Origin: JBIKWN01 sp044376365 | GTDB taxonomy: Bacteria; Bdellovibrionota_C; UBA2361; JBIKWN01 | DNA length: 13,942 bases | Reading direction: 5' to 3' | Assembly (NCBI GenBank): GCA_044376365.1 | Contig: JBILLA010000047.1 | Location: forward strand, 1-13,942 | Shown here: piece after piece, positions 1 through 6,782 of the stretch | How positions within the stretch are numbered: the stretch's first letter is position 1 | Layout: every line of letters starts with the position of its first letter | Translations under genes and position numbers: made by a program | The notes under the pieces: generated by a model | What the model saw: the letters and a program-made list of their open reading frames with translations, nothing else | What the model was told of the DNA's origin: nothing | Databases searched by the model: none

Positions 1-561
1 CTTGATGTTGAGGCTCGATTCGGCAGCGATCGAATTCGCTTTATGGTACCACAAGATCTTGAATCGTATTTTGCTGATCCAGTTGCGCTTGGTGCACATG
101 GTGAACATCCACGTCTTGCAGAGTTGTTTGTTGAATTTTGCCTTTCAGATGCAGGCCAGCTCTTACTGATTAAGCAAGTAGGTTCACATGGTGGTCCGCG
201 TCAGTATGCAGTGTCACGGCTTCCAGTTTTGCCATCCATCTACAGTACGCTTACCCCTGAAGAACGTACGCGTCGTGAAAAACCGTTTGATAGTTTGGGT
301 GCTGCATTTCAATATGATCCACGTCTTGCACAGTCTCGCTGGGTTGTTGTGACAAAGCTTTTGGGAGCAATGCTTGTTGATGAAAAGGATAGGCTTCGCA
401 GTACTCGCTATGACCGAGGGCATGATCTAGCACAGGTGCCTCCTCCGGTGTCGTTGTCAGATCTTGAAAAACTTGTGACACTACAACAGCGCTCGGATGT
501 AGAGGCGCAGTTCCTGCTTGAGCGAGCTGTCCTTGAAATTCGAAGCAGTTTTAACCCTTGA
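1..561 (+). CDS. ABC transporter solute-binding protein, C-terminal part (5' end outside window)
   Basis: The reading frame is open from base 1, so the gene starts upstream; about 186 residues are visible. The segment resembles the C-terminal lobe of extracellular solute-binding proteins of the iron(III)/2-aminoethylphosphonate type. Supporting signs are a DPVAL segment, a helix of the form HPRLAELFVEFCLSDAGQ (the usual 'last helix, end of domain' pattern), then a GGP loop and RLPVLPSIY, which is followed by a long tail seen in a subset of the family. Such proteins capture a substrate outside the cytoplasmic membrane and deliver it to an ABC permease. The substrate cannot be read from this fragment, and no signal peptide can be checked because the N-terminus is missing. 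No permease or ATPase gene follows it, so any partners must lie upstream or elsewhere. The stop TGA overlaps the -35 box of a promoter candidate for the next gene. The family call is by pattern recognition and is moderately sure. Confidence 0.62.
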   Translation, partial: LDVEARFGSDRIRFMVPQDLESYFADPVALGAHGEHPRLAELFVEFCLSDAGQLLLIKQVGSHGGPRQYAVSRLPVLPSIYSTLTPEERTRREKPFDSLGAAFQYDPRLAQSRWVVVTKLLGAMLVDEKDRLRSTRYDRGHDLAQVPPPVSLSDLEKLVTLQQRSDVEAQFLLERAVLEIRSSFNP

Positions 562-586
562 AATCCGAAAAACTCATACTTATATA
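558..586 (+). promoter_or_regulatory. Sigma70-type promoter candidate overlapping the upstream stop codon
   Basis: TTGAAA (558-563) and TATATA (581-586) are separated by exactly 17 bases and each is close to the sigma70 consensus. The -35 box overlaps the TGA stop (559-561) of the solute-binding protein gene. A start of transcription about 7 bases after the -10 box would fall near 593, only a few bases before the ATG at 597, so the transcript would be almost leaderless. This is seen directly as a sequence match; promoter activity is inferred. Confidence 0.5.
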
Positions 587-596
587 TACCCTACGT

Positions 597-887
597 ATGA
601 ATAAGTTCTACATGCCATGCCAAGGAAGAAAACCTGCCCCGCTAGAAATCAATGGGCACCGGCTGCTCCTACTCAGCCGTGATCCAGAGCTGCTTGAAGA
701 AGCGCTGGATACAATTGGTGCTGATAGGGTCAAAGAGGTCAAAGTCCAAGATGGGGAGGATGCAGAAGTTGCGTTATTCACAAAGCTCTCATCACAGAAT
801 GGAGCAGGGGTTTTAGTAATCTCTCCTGAGCTCTCTTTCTCAGAGCTTCAGGATAGCCTGCACCATAATCTTCCGTGGTTACAATAG
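597..887 (+). CDS. Small hypothetical protein (96 aa)
   Basis: No family is recognised. The product is short, acidic and predicted soluble, with no signal peptide or membrane segment. It has an alternating strand/helix look: a strand around HRLLLLS, a helix through PELLEEALDTIG, a strand KEVKVQ, a helix VALFTKL, a strand GVLVIS, then a helix SELQDSL. That is compatible with a small alpha/beta fold, but nothing identifies a function. The start is uncertain. An in-frame TTG at 558 would overlap the previous stop by four bases and add 13 residues, but the ATG at 597 fits the promoter candidate better. A third option is the ATG at 612. None has a Shine-Dalgarno sequence. The gene converges with purT, leaving 50 bases between the two stops in which I see no clear terminator. 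Confidence 0.55.
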   Translation: MNKFYMPCQGRKPAPLEINGHRLLLLSRDPELLEEALDTIGADRVKEVKVQDGEDAEVALFTKLSSQNGAGVLVISPELSFSELQDSLHHNLPWLQ

Positions 888-937
888 AGCATATACTCTA
901 ACGACGCAGCTTTGTGACTGACAGCGTTCTGTGTATT

Positions 938-2119
938 TTATAGGGCAAAAGATATCTGCTCAGCTGCGCTTCGTGCTTTTTGACGAGCATTCTCAATCGA
1001 TGTTCCACGTGCAAGGGTTACTCCAAGTCGACGTGATCCATGGATGCTTGGTTTTCCAAACAATCGAATGCTTGTATCTGGTTGCATGAGTGCATTGGCA
1101 ACACCACCGAATGAAATATTTGTGCTGACACCTTGCGCCAGCAATGCGACAGAAGCGGAAGCTCCATGGTGAGTAATTTGTGGAATGGGCAGACCAAGAA
1201 TTGCTCGTGCATGCAGTGCGAACTCAGAGAGGTCTTGAGAGATAAGAGTGACAAGCCCAGTATCATGAGGGCGAGGTGATACTTCACTAAAATAAATGGT
1301 ATCTCCTTTTACAAACAGCTCAACACCAAAGATTCCAAATCCGCCTAGTGCATCAGTGATTTTCTTTGCGCAATCTTTTGATGCTTCAAGTGCTTTTGCA
1401 GACATAGGGTGTGGTTGCCACGATTCGCGATAATCACCATCAATTTGTACATGCCCAATAGGATCGCAAAACGATGTGCCACCTTGGTGACGTACGGTGA
1501 GCAGCGTTATCTCATAGTCAAAATCAATAAAGCCTTCAACAATGACTTTTCCTTTACCTGTTCTACCCCCAGTTTGTGCATACTCCCATGCAGTGTCGAT
1601 ATCTGTAGGTTGTTTGATAACACTTTGCCCTTTACCTGAAGAGCTCATAATTGGTTTAACGACACAGGGAATACCGATTGCAGTAACTGCAGCATCAAAT
1701 TCCTCTTTGGTTTCAGCAAAACGAAACGGCGATGTTGGTAGCCCCAGTTCTTCTGCAGCAAGTCGTCTAATTCCTTCGCGGTTCATCGTAAGCTGTGCTG
1801 CGCGTGCAGTTGGTATGACGGTACGACCTTTTTTCTCTTCTTCGATCAGCACATCGGTATTGATCGCTTCAATTTCTGGAACAATATAGGTTGGATTCTC
1901 TTTTTCAATGATAGTACGCAGAGCCTCACCATCAAGCATTGAAACAGTATAGCTTCGGTGAGCAACTTGCATTGCAGGTGCATGCTCGTAACGATCAACA
2001 GCAATAACTTCAATACCAAGTCGTTGCAGTTCTATGGCGACTTCTTTGCCGAGTTCACCAGAACCAAGAAGCAGAACTTTTGTAGCTGATAATGAGAGTG
2101 GGGTGCCAATGGTAGTCAT
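938..2119 (-). CDS. purT: Formate-dependent phosphoribosylglycinamide formyltransferase 2
   Basis: PurT makes formylglycinamide ribonucleotide from glycinamide ribonucleotide, formate and ATP, the folate-independent version of the third step of purine synthesis. The protein is 393 residues, matching the roughly 392 of the E. coli enzyme, and is highly similar to it along the whole length. Visible landmarks are the N-terminal GSGELGKEVAIE segment (about residues 19-30), YIVPEIEAI (78-86), TMNREGIRRLAAEELGLPTS (111-130), the ATP-grasp loop KPIMSSSGKGQS (155-166), GVELFV (265-270), SEVSPRPHDTG (278-288) and GSRRLGV (361-367). I chose the ATG at 2119. The frame can be extended to a TTG at 2143, but that adds eight residues absent from the family. 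No Shine-Dalgarno sequence precedes the ATG. It is transcribed divergently from the secreted-protein gene and stands apart from the purBSQ run. Confidence 0.97.
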   Translation of the reverse strand: MTTIGTPLSLSATKVLLLGSGELGKEVAIELQRLGIEVIAVDRYEHAPAMQVAHRSYTVSMLDGEALRTIIEKENPTYIVPEIEAINTDVLIEEEKKGRTVIPTARAAQLTMNREGIRRLAAEELGLPTSPFRFAETKEEFDAAVTAIGIPCVVKPIMSSSGKGQSVIKQPTDIDTAWEYAQTGGRTGKGKVIVEGFIDFDYEITLLTVRHQGGTSFCDPIGHVQIDGDYRESWQPHPMSAKALEASKDCAKKITDALGGFGIFGVELFVKGDTIYFSEVSPRPHDTGLVTLISQDLSEFALHARAILGLPIPQITHHGASASVALLAQGVSTNISFGGVANALMQPDTSIRLFGKPSIHGSRRLGVTLARGTSIENARQKARSAAEQISFAL

Positions 2120-2128
2120 GGTCTGGAT

Positions 2129-2157
2129 TCTATACTGAATCAATTTAATTTTGTAGT
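2129..2157 (-). promoter_or_regulatory. Weak promoter candidate for purT
   Basis: On the minus strand TATAGA (bases 2134 to 2129) resembles a -10 box and ends nine bases before the purT ATG. At a 17-base spacing the -35 position reads ACTACA, only a half match. If used, transcription would begin at or within a few bases of the start codon, which would explain why no ribosome binding site is visible. The evidence is thin. Confidence 0.25.
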
Positions 2158-2177
2158 CATAACAGACCGTTTTTGTT

Positions 2178-2196
2178 GAGGATGTGCACCATCCTC
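2178..2196 (+). promoter_or_regulatory. 7-bp inverted repeat in the purT / secreted-protein divergent region
   Basis: GAGGATG (2178-2184) and CATCCTC (2190-2196) are perfectly complementary around the 5-base spacer TGCAC. The repeat lies in the 133-base region between the divergent starts of purT and the secreted protein. It could be an operator for a dimeric repressor, or a hairpin in the leader of the rightward transcript. It is followed by TTTCC rather than a real T-run, so a terminator is unlikely. The sequence does not identify a regulator. Confidence 0.35.
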
Positions 2197-2276
2197 TTTC
2201 CTATAGTCAGGCATAGTGCTTGCTTCACACATCATCGATGTTTCTTTGTTAAGGTTTTATTGAAAAGGTTATAGTC

Positions 2277-3584
2277 ATGAGATCTATTTTTGGGCTGCAC
2301 TCTTTTGTATGCGCAGCGTTTGTTTTCATCATTATCAGTAGTCAGACTAAGGCGCTTACTCTTGAGACATTCGAGGGCACACTGACTGTTATTTGTGAGC
2401 AAGCAGCAGTGCCCAAAGAGGGATCCGTTGCTTCATCTGGCTCAATAGGTGGGACGCTTACCATGCGATGCCGAAAGATTAGTCCAGGAAGCGGCCCTGC
2501 TGTTATTGCACGCTCAACAGGCTTTCAACGATTCCTGCACAGTCAAGATACCAACGCTCGCGGCACTGCAGAGCTTGAGTGGGATGGCACACTACAGGCC
2601 GATACAACAAAATTTGATGGATTACCTTCACTTGATCTGGTGCAAGATAATGGTACGGCAATACGATTTAATAATGTGAGCTTTGATTGTCCTTCGAGTG
2701 GGATGGATGTCCATATTTCCATGACGGTTTATGACGCGAGAGATCCGAGTGGAAATCGTAATCTGTATTTCGATTATCAGCTTCCATGTTGGAGTACTTA
2801 TGATCCTGCGAACCCCCAACATGTCAGAGATGTTCGGTATGGATATCATGGTTCATATCCAACACCAGAAGGGGTAAACCTTACGATTCCGTTTGCAGAT
2901 TTTATTCAGAGCAATCCTGCAACACCTGCAGATATAACCAAAGTTGGTGCTATTCAGGTTATGATTGCAGGCAACAGTGCTGCTGTTGACCTTTCATTCT
3001 CATCAATTGGTACCGATGGTACATGTCCAAATGTTCCAGATATCAAAACAGGAATCGCATGTACACCAACTCCAACGCCAACCCCGACAGTGACGCCAAC
3101 GCCGCCACCGCTGCTGCTTGAATCGACACCTTCCTGTGTTCGAGTGCCGCCAACTGCCGAGATGAAATCAATAGGGGCAACGCTGCTTCGTTCGACCTCA
3201 ACTATCTCTAACATTATTCGGGCGGATCTTGCTCGTGCAACAAAGAGTTCTCGTTGTAAGAATCAAGTTCGTGCCTCCGAGCTTCAATCCAGTATCGCTC
3301 GGTATGAAAATGCAATTCGTGCAGAAATACGTAAGAATATTCTTCGTTCAGTTGCAGTCTGTGGTGCTGATTGTATAAAGGTAAGCTTTTTGGAGGAAGT
3401 CACTCGAGTCAAGACAATGATAAGAAAATATGGTCTTGTTGCTGCACGTCATGCTCGAACTGTTGTGTCTTGCGCTCAAGATGTTCGCAATCCAAATGGC
3501 AGAGACCCTTCTGCCTCAACACTTGGTAAGATTCAGACCGCACTGCAGCAGCAGGTAAAGGTTAGTTGTCGCGTATGTAAATAA
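2277..3584 (+). CDS. Secreted two-domain Cys-rich protein with Thr-Pro linker, unknown function
   Basis: The family is not recognised. The 435-residue product starts with a signal peptide: a basic start, a hydrophobic core at about residues 8-22, and likely cleavage after TKA (residue 26). The mature N-terminal part (27-262) has six cysteines (40, 65, 138, 171, 250, 262) and looks beta-rich. The stretch VGAIQVMIAG...VDLSFSSIG (223-245) resembles the end of jelly-roll or galactose-binding-like modules found on exported proteins. A linker of TP repeats (263-278) follows. The C-terminal part (279-435) is Arg/Lys-rich and helical, with seven cysteines (287, 327, 362, 366, 399, 431, 434) including a CxxxC and a terminal CxxC. 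There is no lipobox, anchor helix or sorting motif. AAAAGG (2263-2268) is a reasonable ribosome binding site for the ATG. The domain interpretation is inference. Confidence 0.75.
   Translation: MRSIFGLHSFVCAAFVFIIISSQTKALTLETFEGTLTVICEQAAVPKEGSVASSGSIGGTLTMRCRKISPGSGPAVIARSTGFQRFLHSQDTNARGTAELEWDGTLQADTTKFDGLPSLDLVQDNGTAIRFNNVSFDCPSSGMDVHISMTVYDARDPSGNRNLYFDYQLPCWSTYDPANPQHVRDVRYGYHGSYPTPEGVNLTIPFADFIQSNPATPADITKVGAIQVMIAGNSAAVDLSFSSIGTDGTCPNVPDIKTGIACTPTPTPTPTVTPTPPPLLLESTPSCVRVPPTAEMKSIGATLLRSTSTISNIIRADLARATKSSRCKNQVRASELQSSIARYENAIRAEIRKNILRSVAVCGADCIKVSFLEEVTRVKTMIRKYGLVAARHARTVVSCAQDVRNPNGRDPSASTLGKIQTALQQQVKVSCRVCK
3063..3110 (+). repeat. Thr-Pro linker-coding repeat
   Basis: Sixteen codons, mostly alternating Thr (ACN) and Pro (CCN), form a degenerate ACNCCN repeat coding for residues 263-278 of the secreted protein. 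Such Thr/Pro tracts are typical flexible, often glycosylated, linkers between extracellular domains. The varied third bases argue that the protein sequence is what is kept. A repeat like this is also a place where the length can vary between strains. Confidence 0.8.
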
Positions 3585-3589
3585 GCCAA

Positions 3590-3618
3590 TAGACTGATTG
3601 GACAAGCTATAGTATAAA
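3590..3618 (+). promoter_or_regulatory. Weak promoter candidate for the metallo-hydrolase gene
   Basis: TAGACT (3590-3595) and TATAAA (3613-3618) are 17 bases apart, each a partial sigma70 match, and lie 26 bases before the ATG at 3645. A small hairpin, CCAAT (3586-3590) with ATTGG (3597-3601), overlaps the -35 box. It has no T-run and is therefore a poor terminator for the upstream gene. Confidence 0.3.
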
Positions 3619-3644
3619 AAACGCTCAGTTTAAAACTTTATTCT

Positions 3645-4460
3645 ATGCGTTTTTCGGTTATCTCGTCCGGCTCAAAAGCTAATTCGTCTTTTATTGATAC
3701 TGGTAATGCCCGTATTTTGATTGACTGTGGCTTATCTGCAAAGCAGCTCGAGATTCGTCTTAGCCAGCTTGGTATTAATCCAGCATCAATTGATGCGATT
3801 CTTGTGACTCATGAGCACTCTGATCATATTCACGGAGTACCAACCCTCAGTAAGCGCTATAAGATACCGGTTTATGCTAATTTTCAAACGCTCAAGCAGA
3901 TTCCTAAACCTTATCATGGCGAGCAATTTCAAAATGGCGTTGACTTCTGGGTTGGTGCTACTCGAATAACTCCTTTTAGCATTACCCATGATGCTGTCGA
4001 TCCGGTTGGTTTCTCGATCTTCTCTGGCGGTATGAAGTTTTCTCAAGCAACAGATCTTGGACGAGTTACGCTGCTTGTCACTGAACACCTCAAGGATTCT
4101 AACTTTCTTGTCCTTGAATCAAATCATGACCAAGAGATGCTTAGAAACTGTGAGTATCCTTGGGAGCTTAAGTCCCGTATCTCTTCTAGTTATGGACACC
4201 TCAGCAACGATGACTCAACTGCATTACTTAAAGAGATTGCCCATCCTGACCTCCGTCATGTCGTATTAGGGCACCTGAGCGAACACAGTAATTCCCCTGC
4301 AGTAGCTCTTAAAACGCACTTGGCCATGTTTGAGGCATCCGAGCTCTCTGAACTCCCGTTCGATCTGCGTTGTGGAAGTGTGCACCATGCAACACCACTG
4401 CTCTGTGATGAGCGAGCGCCGCTGCATGAAAGCCATGAAGGCCTACAAAGCGCCGGCTAA
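3645..4460 (+). CDS. YycJ/WalJ-like metallo-beta-lactamase-fold hydrolase
   Basis: This is a 271-residue cytoplasmic protein of the metallo-beta-lactamase fold, closest by pattern to YycJ/WalJ (MBL-fold hydrolases related to nucleases). The start MRFSVISSGSKANSS matches the family's N-terminus. Metal ligands are visible: THEHSDH (55-61), His115, the Asp of ATDLG (137) and His210 in GHLSEHSN (209-216). Other family features are ESNHD (158-162) and YGHLSNDD (183-190). The last 40 residues or so (from about 232) do not look like the core fold and are rich in His and Cys. No Shine-Dalgarno sequence precedes the ATG although the start itself is secure. It lies 68 bases before purB on the same strand. 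The biochemical substrate is not established by the sequence. Confidence 0.88.
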   Translation: MRFSVISSGSKANSSFIDTGNARILIDCGLSAKQLEIRLSQLGINPASIDAILVTHEHSDHIHGVPTLSKRYKIPVYANFQTLKQIPKPYHGEQFQNGVDFWVGATRITPFSITHDAVDPVGFSIFSGGMKFSQATDLGRVTLLVTEHLKDSNFLVLESNHDQEMLRNCEYPWELKSRISSSYGHLSNDDSTALLKEIAHPDLRHVVLGHLSEHSNSPAVALKTHLAMFEASELSELPFDLRCGSVHHATPLLCDERAPLHESHEGLQSAG

Positions 4461-4463
4461 GGC

Positions 4464-4496
4464 CCTGTGCTGTTTCTGTTTTGCCACAGGAAACAG
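4464..4496 (+). promoter_or_regulatory. Two mutually exclusive hairpins in the leader of purB
   Basis: CCTGTG (4464-4469) can pair with CACAGG (4485-4490), and CTGTTTC (4470-4476) can pair with GAAACAG (4490-4496). The stems interleave, so both cannot form fully as simple hairpins. They sit between the metallo-hydrolase stop and the purB ribosome binding site at 4516. Alternative folding could affect expression of purB, but there is no recognisable purine riboswitch and no T-run, so a regulatory role is only inferred. Confidence 0.3.
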
Positions 4497-4515
4497 AACT
4501 TGGTATCTTTCATGC

Positions 4516-4520
4516 GGAGA
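4516..4520 (+). promoter_or_regulatory. Ribosome binding site that fixes the purB start
   Basis: GGAGA lies eight bases before the ATG at 4529. An in-frame TTG at 4481 would add 16 residues not found in the family and has no ribosome binding site, so this element decides the start. Confidence 0.7.
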
Positions 4521-4528
4521 AAAATTCG

Positions 4529-5836
4529 ATGATACCCCGTTACAGCCGCCCAGAAATGACTAAAATTTGGAGCGATGAAAATCGTTTCAAGATTTGGCTC
4601 GAAGTTGAGTTAACTGCACTTGAGAAAATGTCTGATCTTGGGCTTGCTCCAAAGTCTGCCTACGAGACAGCAAGAAAGCTTGCAAAGTTTGATGCTGCAC
4701 GGGTGCTTGAGATAGAAGAAGAAGTTAAGCACGACGTGATTGCATTTCTTACCAACGTCGCTGAATACGTCGGTGAAGATTCCCGTTTTATCCATCGAGG
4801 TATGACCTCAAGTGATCTGTTGGATACTTCATTTGCGCTTCAATTAAAGCAATCAGGAGAGCTCATTGTTGCAGCACTTGATAAAGTGATTGTTGCAACG
4901 CTTACCCGTGCTGAAGAGTATCGCTATACGCCAACCATTGGTCGCTCGCATGGCATTCATGCTGAGCCAACGACGTTTGGTCTGAAAGTACTGTCTTGGG
5001 CTGTCGAGCTTACTCGTGCCAAGAAAAGAATAAAGAGTGCACTCCTTGAAGCGTGTGCTGGAAAAATTTCAGGACCAGTTGGTACGTTTGCTCAGCTTCC
5101 ACCTGCTGTTGAAGAGCATGTCATGAGTAAGCTTGGTCTTGTCTCAGAGCCTGTGGCTTCTCAAGTTGTGCACCGTGACCGTCATGCAAGTTTCTTTAAT
5201 GCGCTTGCGCTGCTTGGAAGCTCAATTGAGCGATTTGCTGTTGAGATTCGCCACTTACAACGTACTGAAGTTCGTGAAGTTGAAGAGAAATTTACCGTCG
5301 GGCAAAAGGGATCTTCTGCAATGCCCCATAAACGAAATCCTATTCTTTCAGAAAACCTTACTGGCCTTGCACGATTGCTGCGTGGGTATGCGGTCTCAGC
5401 AATGGAAAATATTCCGTTGTGGCACGAGCGTGATATCAGTCATAGCTCTGTTGAGCGTGTGATTGCACCTGATGCATGTATTGTTTCCCATTTTATGTTG
5501 CACCGTTTCCTATCACTTGTTGAGGGAATGGTTGTCTATCCGAAGCGAATGCAAGAAAACTTGGATTCATCTCGTGGGCTCATCTTTTCTGGATCGCTTC
5601 TTGTGGCGTTAGTTGATGCCGGCATGGTTCGGGAAGATGCGTATAAAGAAGTCCAAACGCATGCTCTTGCTGCGTGGGATGGTGGCGACGATCTGAAAGC
5701 CCGAGCGCTGAAAGCTGAAAAAGTGCTTGCCTTCTTGCCAGTTGAAAAAATTGAAGAGATATTTGATATCAAGCGGCATTTTCAACAGGTTGACTATATT
5801 TTTGAACGTTCATTGAAAGAGATTAATCATGGTTAA
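4529..5836 (+). CDS. purB: Adenylosuccinate lyase
   Basis: PurB cleaves fumarate from SAICAR and from adenylosuccinate, acting twice in purine synthesis, as a cytoplasmic homotetramer. The protein is 435 residues and starts MIPRYSRPEMTKIWSDENRF, typical of the short Bacillus-type class. Signature regions are TSSDLLDT (93-100), GRSHGIHAEPTT (138-149) with the catalytic His141, and the fumarase/lyase signature GSSAMPHKRNP (261-271), which carries the mobile-loop catalytic serine (262 or 263). Other conserved parts are WHERDISHSSVER (298-310) and the C-terminal helices. It heads a tightly packed run with purS, whose start overlaps the purB stop by eight bases, so translation is probably coupled. 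Confidence 0.98.
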   Translation: MIPRYSRPEMTKIWSDENRFKIWLEVELTALEKMSDLGLAPKSAYETARKLAKFDAARVLEIEEEVKHDVIAFLTNVAEYVGEDSRFIHRGMTSSDLLDTSFALQLKQSGELIVAALDKVIVATLTRAEEYRYTPTIGRSHGIHAEPTTFGLKVLSWAVELTRAKKRIKSALLEACAGKISGPVGTFAQLPPAVEEHVMSKLGLVSEPVASQVVHRDRHASFFNALALLGSSIERFAVEIRHLQRTEVREVEEKFTVGQKGSSAMPHKRNPILSENLTGLARLLRGYAVSAMENIPLWHERDISHSSVERVIAPDACIVSHFMLHRFLSLVEGMVVYPKRMQENLDSSRGLIFSGSLLVALVDAGMVREDAYKEVQTHALAAWDGGDDLKARALKAEKVLAFLPVEKIEEIFDIKRHFQQVDYIFERSLKEINHG

Positions 5837-6071
5837 AATTCAAGTACTCGTACGATTGAAAGCTGGCGTCCTTGATGTGCAAGGCAAAGCAATTGAAGGT
5901 GGACTGAAAGGGATAGGCATTGAAGGTGTTTCCCAGATGCGAGTTGGTCGCCTTGTTGAATTTGAAGTTGATGCGAAAGATTTCGAAGCTGCCAAGCCTC
6001 TTGCGACAAAACTTTGCGATGAGCTTCTTGCAAATCCAATTATCGAAAGCTACGAGATTAAAAACGTATGA
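5829..6071 (+). CDS. purS: Phosphoribosylformylglycinamidine synthase subunit PurS
   Basis: PurS is the small structural subunit of the three-part FGAM synthase (PurS, PurQ, PurL); it bridges the glutaminase and synthetase subunits and helps pass ammonia between them. The product is 80 residues, the usual size, with the expected pattern: an initial strand with KAGVLDVQGKAIEGGLKGIG, then a strand VGRLVEFEVD, a helix, and a C-terminal NPIIESYEI. Its ATG lies inside the end of purB and its TGA overlaps the ATG of purQ (ATGA), so all three genes are in one transcript. Confidence 0.95.
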   Translation: MVKIQVLVRLKAGVLDVQGKAIEGGLKGIGIEGVSQMRVGRLVEFEVDAKDFEAAKPLATKLCDELLANPIIESYEIKNV

Positions 6072-6772
6072 AGATTGCTTGCTTAGTTTTTCCTGGTACG
6101 AATTGTGATCATGACATTGATCACTCGTTTGGTACGCTCTTTCAAGGAGACGTAACTCCTGTTTGGCACCGCTCTGCTGATCTTGGAAATCCAGACCTTG
6201 TTGTTGTGCCTGGTGGTTTTTCATATGGTGACTATCTGAGAACGGGTGCACTCGCCAAACTGTCGCCCGTTATGGACGCAGTTTCAAAGTTTGCTAAAGC
6301 TGGTGGTCGAGTTGTTGGTATCTGTAATGGATTTCAAATTTTGTGTGAAGCAGGTCTTTTGCCTGGTGTGCTGTTGACTAATGCGAACATGAAATTTGCT
6401 TCAAAATTTATTCATATCAAAGTGCAAAGTTCTAATAACTTTTTCACGAAACATATGGCTATGGATACCGTGATTCATTGTCCTGTTGCGCACTTTGATG
6501 GCAATTACTTCGCTGATCCACAGACCATAGAATCACTTGAGAAGCATAATCAAGTTGTCTTTCGCTATTGCTCTGCTGAAGGTGATGTTGATGCACGCAA
6601 TCCAGTGACAAACTTTAATGGTTCAATTAATGCAATTGCTGGTGTGAGTAACCGAGAGGGGAATGTCGTCGGATTCATGCCGCATCCTGAACGTGCCGTT
6701 GAAGCGATTGTCAGTAATGGATGGGATATTGCTGCACGTCCGTTGATTTCAGGGGTTGTTGCATCCGCTTAA
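6068..6772 (+). CDS. purQ: Phosphoribosylformylglycinamidine synthase subunit PurQ (glutaminase)
   Basis: PurQ hydrolyses glutamine and supplies ammonia to PurL for converting FGAR to FGAM. It is a 234-residue class I glutamine amidotransferase. Visible motifs are the N-terminal VFPGTNCDHD (7-16), VPGGFSYGDYLRTGA (47-61), the nucleophile elbow GICNGFQ (84-90, Cys86), and the His/Glu pair in MPHPER (204-209, His206 and Glu208). Length and motifs are intact, so it should be active. The start overlaps the purS stop by four bases. purL does not follow: a convergent glgA gene begins its stop codon 10 bases after the purQ stop. Confidence 0.97.
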   Translation: MKIACLVFPGTNCDHDIDHSFGTLFQGDVTPVWHRSADLGNPDLVVVPGGFSYGDYLRTGALAKLSPVMDAVSKFAKAGGRVVGICNGFQILCEAGLLPGVLLTNANMKFASKFIHIKVQSSNNFFTKHMAMDTVIHCPVAHFDGNYFADPQTIESLEKHNQVVFRYCSAEGDVDARNPVTNFNGSINAIAGVSNREGNVVGFMPHPERAVEAIVSNGWDIAARPLISGVVASA

Positions 6773-6782
6773 ATCGATCTCG

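Noticed and set aside
1409..1889. Plus-strand open frames of 76 and 115 codons opposite purT
   Set aside because: They lie wholly within purT on the other strand, and their translations show no family pattern while purT matches its family end to end.
2120..2143. TTG start that would lengthen purT by eight residues
   Set aside because: The ATG at 2119 gives 393 residues, agreeing with the E. coli enzyme's start and length.
3586..3601. CCAAT/ATTGG hairpin as the terminator of the secreted-protein gene
   Set aside because: The stem is only five AT-containing pairs and is not followed by a T-run.
4481..4528. Upstream TTG start that would lengthen purB by 16 residues
   Set aside because: The family N-terminus begins at MIPRYSRPEM and a GGAGA ribosome binding site lies correctly before the ATG at 4529.
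5823..6251. A 142-codon minus-strand frame across purS and purQ
   Set aside because: It is antisense to two well-identified overlapping genes and has no ribosome binding site or recognisable domain.
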